Source of the DNA: Stercoripulliclostridium_A sp045577735
GTDB lineage: Bacteria; Bacillota; Clostridia; Christensenellales; DTU072
Direction of reading: 5' to 3'
DNA: 64,000 nt
Assembly: GCA_045577735.1 (NCBI GenBank)
Contig: JAZNIY010000019.1
Coordinates: forward strand, 124,001-188,000
Under the pieces are notes generated by a model. That model was given only the letters and a program-made list of their open reading frames with translations, was not told the DNA's origin and did no database searches. Positions 1 to 9,700 of this stretch are shown here, in pieces (within the stretch, counting starts at the first letter, position 1; the number at the start of each line of letters is the position of its first letter). Position numbers and translations under genes: made by a program.

Positions 1-1
1 T

Positions 2-550
2 AATCTACCAGAGATTGATCGAATTACCACACTTATTGAAAACGTATTGATTGACTATGGTTGCTACACCAAGAGGGCAATACCTAATTACTTAATGCCC
101 AGAGTTATTGCTGAAATTAATGAACGTAGTGGTTTAGAATACGATAGAATTGCCTATCGTTTGGCACTTTCAAAGCGTGACAAATATCCCACTCTTGTTA
201 AAGTAATAGCAGAGCTTGCCGTAACAATGAATCAATCGTTTGATGAAAGCGTAAAGTCTTTGGAGGTTGAAACGAACGATAATGAATTGCTACGTGACGT
301 AGTAGTTGAATTGTCGGATAGGTTAGGTTATTCTATCGACCAAATATTTGCTCGCCTAGGAATTGCTTATTGCACTGTTTCTGGAAATTCGGTTCATTAT
401 TTCAACGATGCATTTGTTGTGGAAATTATCAAGTTCATTTGTGAAACAAAGAAGATTTCACCCGAATTTGCAATCCAAAAACTTGGTATTCGCAACTCAC
501 ACGAAGATCCAAATCGTGTACTTAAAGTGGCACAAATGTGCAGAAAATAA
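2..550 (+). CDS. Hypothetical helical protein, 5' truncated by window edge
   Basis: The reading frame is open to the first bases of the window. The in-frame TTG at 47 has no ribosome site, so I read this as the C-terminal 182 residues of a longer protein. The visible part has no membrane segment, signal peptide or cysteine pattern. It looks like repeated helical units: phrases such as ITTLIENVLIDYGCY, VIAELAVTMNQSFDESVK, VVVELSDRLGYSIDQIFARL and IIKFICETKKISPEFAIQKLG share an alternating hydrophobic pattern ending in an Asp/Glu-Ser/Ala helix start. I do not recognise a family and propose no function. A strong hairpin terminator follows closely, so this is the last gene of its transcript. Confidence 0.6.
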   Translation, partial: NLPEIDRITTLIENVLIDYGCYTKRAIPNYLMPRVIAEINERSGLEYDRIAYRLALSKRDKYPTLVKVIAELAVTMNQSFDESVKSLEVETNDNELLRDVVVELSDRLGYSIDQIFARLGIAYCTVSGNSVHYFNDAFVVEIIKFICETKKISPEFAIQKLGIRNSHEDPNRVLKVAQMCRK

Positions 551-565
551 TGGAAATCAAACTAG

Positions 566-596
566 AAAATGCGCTGATTAGTCAGCGCATTTTTTA
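566..596 (+). terminator. Intrinsic terminator after the truncated first gene
   Basis: A perfect 10-bp stem (AATGCGCTGA with TCAGCGCATT, loop TTAG) is flanked by A residues upstream and a T run downstream, 17 nt after the stop codon. Confidence 0.85.
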
Positions 597-669
597 TGCA
601 CTTTGAATTACAACATCTTAGTCGCACGTGCGCGCTAGTATAATTATAGTAAAACAACGCCCAATTTTG

Positions 670-699
670 TTGTTAACGCGCGCGCGAGTGTGTTATAAT
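670..699 (+). promoter_or_regulatory. Sigma-A-type promoter for the giant lipoprotein gene
   Basis: TTGTTA at 670-675 and TATAAT at 694-699 are separated by 18 bp. The spacer is an unusual alternating CG tract (AACGCGCGCGCGAG). The predicted start near 706 leaves a leader of about 40 nt. Confidence 0.6.
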
Positions 700-719
700 A
701 AGCGCACATATATCATTAT

Positions 720-736
720 ACGCGCGTGGGGCGCGT
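720..736 (+). promoter_or_regulatory. GC-rich leader hairpin just before the ribosome site of the giant gene
   Basis: ACGCGC (720-725) pairs with GCGCGT (731-736) around the loop GTGGG. It sits immediately upstream of the purine-rich ribosome site AAAGAGG (737-743) and the ATG at 748. It could affect translation or mRNA stability; that role is inferred from position only. Confidence 0.4.
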
Positions 737-747
737 AAAGAGGCGTT

Positions 748-3700
748 ATGAACAAAAAACTAATTTTAATTCTACTCGCTACCGTTTTGGTCTTTTCTTC
801 CTTGTTCTTCTTGGTTTCTTGTGGAGATGAAGTTAGCATTGACCACTTAGAGATTTATTCTATGCCCAAAACAGAGTATAGTCTTGGTGAATCTTTGGAT
901 ATTGAAGATGCCAAACTAAAGGTTGTCTACAAAGACAATACAGAAAAACTAGTGGATATTACTTCTAGTATGCTTTCTGGCTTCGACCCAAATACTCTTG
1001 GCGTACAATATATCAAGGTTTATTATGAAAACAAGAGTACGGTATTTACCGTAACCGTTTCACGTTCTTCAGTTTCCGGTGTTGAATTGGTAATCCCGGA
1101 TGAAAACGTTAACTATATTGAAGGACAACTTTTGCGTACGGAAGGAACCTATTTGCAAATAAGCTTTTTTGACGGAAGTGTCGAGCGTATTAACGTTACT
1201 AGAGAAATGTGTTCTGGTTATGATGCCTATGAACTTGGCTCTCAAATAATTAGTGTCGTAGGATATTTGGATGGAGTAGAATATACTTCATCATTTGTTG
1301 TAACAGTTGTAGAACGTGAACTTACCGGTATTGAAGTCACCACCGCCCCCACAAAACAAATTTACTACGTTGGTGATAGCGTCCTCGATTTTACCGGTGG
1401 TGTATTGTTCTTAAAATATGATAGTGGATATTCTGAGTATATCGACATGGCTGACGTTAATGGTGATCCCATCGATGGCCTAGAATATTCTTGGAATAAT
1501 GCCGTAGTTGACAATCGTTCGGTTGTAAAAGTTACCTACGGGGACAAAGAAACGTCTTTCCAAATTCAAGTTAAAGTAAGAGACGTTAGTTCTTATGAAG
1601 TAAAGGCCGATACCGTTAAGGCACAAATGCAAAACCTTGACCTTGATTTGACGGGTATGGTTGTTACTATCAACTATAACAATGGCGAATTTGAAGAGGT
1701 AACGCTACCTAGCGATAAGATTAGCATTGCTGGGTATGATAACACCTTAACTGGAACTCAAGAAGTAACCATAGTATTTAGTTACGGTGGTGTTGAGCTC
1801 GCAACTAAGGGCTCTTTGACCTTAGAAGTTACCCCTCGTGAAGCAGTAACTCTAGAAATGGTAACTACGCCCACAATCTATCAAGACACTGAATTTGACG
1901 TATCCGAATTTGAATTGTGCATAGTCTACAACAACGGCGAGCGTGGAGAAAAGTTTAACCTTAATAACTCGATGATTATTTGGGCAAATGGTATTCCACG
2001 TACTTCTTATGCTGAAGAAGGTGCGCAAAGTTGGTATATCGTTTATCGCTCGGGCGTAGAACTGACCTATAATTTCGAAGTTGTTGGATTGGAAGTAACC
2101 GAAATCGAACTAAATAATGCTAATAACGTTATTGCATTCCTAGGTGGACAAGCGGTAACCGATGACGTTAGAATGACTGTCACTTATAATAATGGATTAG
2201 TTGTAGAAAACGTATCTCTTGCCCCCGAAATGGTTTTTGATTACGATAATCAAAAGACCGGATTACATAAGGCAAAGATAAAATACGTTGACCAATATGA
2301 AGAAGGATTTATCACCGATTTATATTTAACGGTTGTCAGAGAGATTAGTAGTGTTACCATTAGCGGTGAATTCCGCACGACCTATATTGTTGGCCAAACC
2401 TTTAACCCCGCAGGTATGATATTAGAAGTATCCTACGTGGGAGAAGGTTCTAGCGAAACTATTGCTGTACCCACCGATTTGAGTGATTCTTTCTATGATG
2501 AATGGAGCTTTACTAGAGCTGATGGTTTGACTTTTGATAAGGTTGGACAACAAATCGTATACTTAGAAAATGCTGGACTAGTTAATTCAAAAGAAATACT
2601 TGTGATGGTAGAAAACAAGATAGTTGGAATAGGACCTCTCTATCACAAGGTAGATGGCGTTTTGAAACAGGTTAGTGGATTCGAGGGAGAAGAAGTAATT
2701 AATAACGTTGGTTTCGGCAACGTTCTTGAAGGTGTTAATATCAACTTGGAAAATTACGTTCTCTTTATAGATTTTGAAAGCGAAACCGATGATTTATGGC
2801 TTGATTTTGTTAAGAAAGATGAAAATGAATCTGAGTTAATTGATAATATAAGAGAAAGCGTTAAGCTAGATTATAATCCAAAGAACACAGCTCTTGGTGA
2901 AAGGAAAGTTACCATATTCTATGAAAATGAAGGTTTGGTAATTATGCACGAAACGGTTGTAAACGTTCTTGAAAAGAGTATTGTAGGTATTAAGCTTCTA
3001 GCCACCCCCGATAAGACCGTTTATTATCAAGATGAAAACAACCTAAATGGTGTTGGCACAGAATATGAAGGTATGATGCTCAGTATTGAGTATGACAATG
3101 GAACCTTTGGCCCAATTAACGTTCAAGAAGCTATTGCACAAAGCCGTTTGAACATAGGTAACATTGACGTAAGAGAAATAGGAACTAAAGAGGTTTCATT
3201 CTCCTATAGAACAATGGAAGACGTACTATATGAAAGTAGCTTTTTCGTTACGGTTGTAGATTCCACTCCCACTTCCATTAGCTGGGAAAATGGAAACGTT
3301 CCTTACGTTGAACTATCACTGGGCTCTTCATTTGGTATTATTGGTATGGGATACATCGACTCCGATAGTATGATTAAGCCTCTTGAAGAACTTGAATTAC
3401 TAGTTCAATATTCAGGAAGCAATCTTGTTATACCATTTACAGTAGGTGAATTATTCAACGATGGTCAGCTTGTTGTTGAAGGATATAATGCAAATCAAAC
3501 GGGCATTCAAGACGTAAGACTTGTTCACGTTAACAACACTTCACTATACGTGACGGTTAAAACTAAAGTCGTTGAAAGAACGTTAAAAGAGATTCACCTA
3601 ATGAAAAATGGCGTACTTGTTGAAGATGCTATTATTGTTGATGATGAAAGTGATAGATACGTTGACAAAATAGAAGTAATACAAAGTGCTCAATTAGACC

Positions 3701-6700
3701 TTACTTGTCTTGCTCTTCAACTTGTATTTAGTGATGACGTTAAGACGATAATACCTGTCTCTGCAAGTTTCATTAACGCTTCAGCTAATAACCTTAACGG
3801 CTATGATGCGAACGATGCAACGATTGGAATACGTGAGATATCCATTTCCTATACTTATGAAAATGAAACCGATGCCGTAACAACTGTCGTTAAGTTGGAC
3901 GTTAAAGAAAAGAGTTTGCTTAAGATAGAAATTAACGATATTCCCAAACAATTCTATATTGAACATGAAGCATTTGATATCAATAGTGGTTCAATCATGC
4001 TTTATTATGACAATGGAACGACCGCAATAGAAGAATTGAGGAATGCTAGCACAACCAATCCATCTGCATCATTCTACGTTGACATTAATCGTTTTGATAA
4101 CTCAGAATTTACTGGTTATAGCAAGGTTCAACCTATTTCTATTAGATATGGTAATTGCACGACTGGATTCAACGTTTATATGCGTGATAGACGCGACGTA
4201 GAAGTAATCTTTAACGGAGCAAACGTTTATACCTATACGTATGGAGACGTAGGTTTTGCTAATGGTGGTGAGATATTCAATCCTATCTCTATCACAATGT
4301 ATGGTTATGAAACCTATGGTGCCAGCGAGGCAAAGAAAGCGATTAACGATTATACTATTGAATACGTTCCTAAGGCAATTTGGGATACTATAAAGAGAGA
4401 AGAAAACGTTGACTATACTAAGGTTCCCAATACTGTTGGTGAATACGTTATAGTAGTTAGCTATAACACCAATATGGAACTTCTAGAGGATGCCATTCAT
4501 AATGCTTATGAAGATTCTTCAAAGACACTTACTATACTTAAGAAGGATATTTACGTATCATTCCTAAAGCAAAGTAAGGTATATGGTACTGCTACTCCCA
4601 ACATTTACGTAATCTTCTCTGGCACTCAAATCGACCAACAAAATTTGAGATATACCTCGCTAAACGACTTGTTTATTGAAGGCGATGGTCTTAGAACACC
4701 TACATTTAACCCCGAGTATGAAACCTATTACTCAACAATAGCTTATTTGTGGGGTGGCAATGAGAATGGAAATCCGGTTCCCGTCGTTGATGAAAATACC
4801 GGCGATCCCATCTTTATTGATATATTCAATATCGTTTATGAAAATAAGCAAACTGGTATATCGTTAGAAATAAACGATGACACTTCGGTTGGAACCTATA
4901 ACCTATCGGTAGAAAACAAGTTTGTTTCTCCCAACTATAACGTTATTTATCAAGACGTTGACTTTGCTGTTGAAACACGTAAAGTGAGCGTAAAGCCGGA
5001 ATCTATTTCCTATGCATACGGAACAGAAACAATTCCTACAATTGCATATACAACTTCTAAAGTTAAAGATGAAAATGGTCAATATATTTCTGACAGTGGT
5101 CTTTTTGGTAATGACGTTTTGATTGGTAACCCCAGAAAGATTTCTGAAGATAAAGTGGTTGGTGAATATGAAATAGGTCTTGGCTCACTTAACTTGACCA
5201 ATAATCCCAACTATGATATTTCAATAGACAATAGTGACAATCCCAAGGTTACTATTGTTCCCAGAAACATTTACGTTAAGACTGATAGTGTTATCAAAAC
5301 TTATGGTGAACCTTTTGTAGAGCCTCAAGTTAAATTCTTCTCCGATCCTGCTTGTACTATGGAAGAGGGAGCGTTTGCGAGTGGAGATAATCTTGCTACA
5401 ATTGGTACTTTGGTTTATCCCAATACTATTGATGAAAAGAGCACCGTTAATAACTATAAGTACTCTTGTGAAATAGATAAGACTGGTCTTGGACAAATGA
5501 ATTATAACGTTGTCATTGTAAGTGGTTACGTTGAAGTAGTTAAACGTCCTGTAAACGTAATTGCTACGGCTATCTCTAAAGTATATGGGGAACAAGATCC
5601 TATTATTGGATTTAATATTACTCCCATTGCTAACGAGAGCGCTTCTGGAATCGTTAATAATGATGTTTTTGAAGGAGCACTTTCTAGAGCCGAAGGCGAT
5701 AACTATGGTGAATATGCAATTCAAATAGGAACGTTGAATAATTCTAATTATGACATTAGGTTTACTTCTGCAACATTCAGTATTTTACGCAAGAGTGTGT
5801 TTGTATACGTTTCAGAAGAAAAACTAACCAAAATATATGATGGTAGACTTCCTTCCATTGATGAATATACGTTGTATGAAAGTCGTGAAAGCGATGCTAC
5901 TGTATACCTCAACGATGAGGTAAGAGATTTCATAACATTTAGCTTTAGAGGCGAGAGCAAGGGCTTTGGTTCATATGAAGTTGGAGTACAAGTAAATTCT
6001 AATAACTATTCTATTGCTCTATATAACGAGAATGGGTATTCATATACCATAGAAAAGAGAAAGGTTGCTATTACTAGAAACGAGTTCTTTGATCTACCGG
6101 ATGGTTTGGAATACAAGGGAAGTGCATATCAATTCTACGCACAGATTAGTCCCAATGATTTGCAACACGTATATAACAATGACGGAAGTTATGCTACTGA
6201 CGATAATAACAAACCTCTATTTGATGATCCGTCGGTTGTACTATCTATTCAAAGTGTAATCAATCAAGGAACCTATACGGTTAACGTATTAGAGTTGTCT
6301 GACAAGAACTACGAAATTGATAGGGAAAACACCGAGGCAATAACCTTTATCGTTCTACCTCGTACCATTAAGGTTGTTATAAAGACTAACGCCGAAAATA
6401 ATACAATAGAGCGTGAGTTTAATAATCAAAGTGCATATCTAAGCGCTGCTGATTATACGTTGGAAAATCTAATCCCAGGAGAGGGCGAACCATATTTCAA
6501 TCTTGGTATTTATTCTGGCGGAAAAGAAACTAATGCAACTGACGTATATTATGACGTAAACGATGGTAGCATTATTGGTTACGATATTATGATTGCAGAA
6601 AACTCCGTTGATCCCAACTATCACGTTGTTCTTGCTGCAAATTACAAATATAAGATTGTTCCCAAAGACGTTGTTATTAGAATTTATGACAAGTACCTCA

Positions 6701-9700
6701 GCAAAGCATATGATGGCGTTGAACCTGTAATTAAAACCTCGATGTTTGCTCCTGTGAGTGCAGTAACTGGTTTTGATAGTAACGACGTATCGTTCACTTT
6801 TATTAGAGAAGAAAGTGATGGTAGGGATAATAGTAGCGTAGGTAACTATTCCGTTCAAATAGCTTGTATGGATAGGAACTTTAACGTTACAACCCAACAA
6901 CCTAACTACGTATATCAAATTACGCCGGCAAACGTTTCCGTTTCCATCAATGCTCAAAGTTTGGAAAAAGCTTACGATGGTTATGATTTCACGCTTGATT
7001 CCGATGATTTAACGTTTACTGCATATTATGGTAACAATTTGATAGTTCATAACTTTAGACATAAAGTAGGGGACAATGATCCTTACCAAGACTTTGTAGA
7101 CCAACTACAAACATTAGGTACTGCTATTAATAATCTAGACAATCAAATTAATATAATAGATTTCACGGAGCTAAGCTTCGCTAAGACCAATATGTCTACA
7201 GCGATTTTGAGAGCAAACGAGTTGATGAATTTGCTTAAAGCAACAAATAACCCGATGCAAGCTTCCAATACTGTTGATATGCGTTCTGCTCTTGAAACGA
7301 TAATATCCTATCTAGAAGATGCTATTGAGTCTATAAATAATGATGAAAGGGAAACTGCTGTTGGATACTATCGTTCTATAACAAATACGCTAATGCCCAT
7401 CATTAAGAACGTATTTGACAAAGAAGAAAGCTACGTTGCGTTTATATTCGGCTCAGAAAGTGATAATAGTGCTGTTGAAGTTGGTGTACATCCATTTACT
7501 GTACAATTCAGTGACTTTAACCGTAACTTCACGTTGCTAAATGCAAATAAGAACGTAACGATTTCTACTCATACCCTTTACATCAACGTTCCTAATATCT
7601 ATAAGACTTATGGTATTACTTTAGCTGAACTTGGTGAGTTGCCCTATGAATTATACGATCCTAGAACAGGGGAAGTATTAGAAGATGGTAATTTCCAAAG
7701 AAATGGTGCTCCTCAAGTTATAGGTAGCTTCAGAAACGTTGGTAGTTATGACGTTGACGTAAGTTCAATTTACATTTCCGAAGGTGGTAACGTTAAGAGT
7801 GAAAACTATGTATTATTACCCGGCAATATAGGACAAGTTATTATCGAAAAGGCAATTCTTTCCATAAGAATTAACGTCGAAAGTGATCCTAATTTGTACG
7901 TCTATGGTAAGACTATAGAAAGATCACAATTTAGTGGTCAATATGTATACTTGCCTGGCTCAAGCATTCCAGAAATACCTACCGAGAGTTACCAATACGC
8001 ACTTATTGAAGAAGCAAATGCGTGGGCAGAGGCTAATGGATATGGTAACTTAAATCACGTAGAAAAGATGAACCTTTACTATGGTGGTTTGAAGTTCGAG
8101 GGAGAAGACGAATTTGAAAGTGTTCTTAAGACCAATGCCGTAAGATATAACTGCTATCTAAATGGTGAAAGTGGTACCGAAATTTTTGACACGAATATCT
8201 TTGATGCTGGCGATTATAAGTTGAGTGCGACTGGATTTAAGGCAGATAACTATGAAATTCGTGTAATACCAGGTACTTTGACAATTGCAAAGAGAGAACT
8301 AACCATATACACGCAAAATGGTTACTATGAAAAGGAATATGGCGAAGATAACATTAGCTATATCTATACTAACTTTGCAGGTAATGAAACGGCTAATACC
8401 TTGAAGGTATATCGTGACGCTGAAGGCAATGGTATCTATGACACGGAAGTAGGATATCTTTCCGATATGAAGTGGAATTATACGGTAAACGAAGGCGAAG
8501 TAAATCCTCTTGATCCTTTGACTGGTGCTTCAGACACTTGGTTGAGTATAAATCCCAATATGGGAGAGTATAGATTGAAGAATTATACGATTAACTTTGG
8601 AACGGTAAGCGTTATCGTTGTTAAAGCACCGTTGTACTGCACGTTGACACCTAAGTCTGGAGTTCGTGTATCTTCTCTCTATATGGCAGTACCTAGTGAT
8701 GATTCATATGAATTTACCTATACAGGCTTAAAGAATGGCGAAAATGCGTCAGATTTAATCCAAACCAATCCTACTATTGACTTTACCAATAACGGAGCAT
8801 TCCTAGATGCTGGTGTTCACGAATTAGGTCAATTTAACTTAAAGACGGACGGAATTAGTTTGGATAACTACGATTTGAAGGTTGAAAGTTTCCAATATGA
8901 AGTAGTTGCTAGAAAGGTATTCGTAAGCCTTAAAGACGTAGCACCCAGCGTATCCACTGCACACAACACGTTCTCCATTTCTCCCTATATGGCAGACATC
9001 GTATACAGCAAAGAAAATGGTGTAACTTCTGCAAAAATCATTAGTGGACAGTATGGATTTACAAACTTCGTATTTGAAATAGAAGGTGATGACGTTAGCG
9101 ATGCGATAAGAAATGCATTTAGTAAGGTATCAATCGATAGATTAAGTAAGGCTGATGCCGTATTCTACGAAACAGAAACCTTGACCGGTTCAACCTATAC
9201 GGAAGTTTATAGATATACAGAAATGTATAAGCATTCATTGACTGGTACGGTTGATCATGATAGGAATGTTGCAACCTTGAAGTTGAGCAATATGAGCACG
9301 AATTCAAAGAACTTCAAGCTTGAACCAATACCTTTTGAGGCAACGGTATATAGTAGCATTACTAGTGTTATTGCTTCAATTGATCAAAAGCTTGTTGCAA
9401 GCGATCTTGCATTGACCGACGAGCAAATTAACGAACTAATCACCTTTACAATTCTTAAGTCTTCAGCAAGCTGGACTGCATCTAGTGTAAAGGAAATGCT
9501 TGCAAATGGCACATTGAGCGTTACAGGAAGCATTCCAGACGTAACAAGCTTAAATGCTCTAATGACCTATACGCTGACTGATAGTGCATATAATTACTCT
9601 ATTAAAACAGCGTTAACCGATGCATATTATACCAACTATTATTCCGGTACGACCAATACCAACGTAGTAAGCGTAGTAGATAATCGTGTGGAAACCTACG

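Noticed and set aside
363..581. 72-residue frame overlapping the first gene
   Set aside because: A shadow of the larger frame that runs into the terminator stem.
5221..5724. Antisense frames of 160-plus residues inside the giant gene
   Set aside because: They mirror the codon structure of the sense gene, have no ribosome site and show no known pattern.
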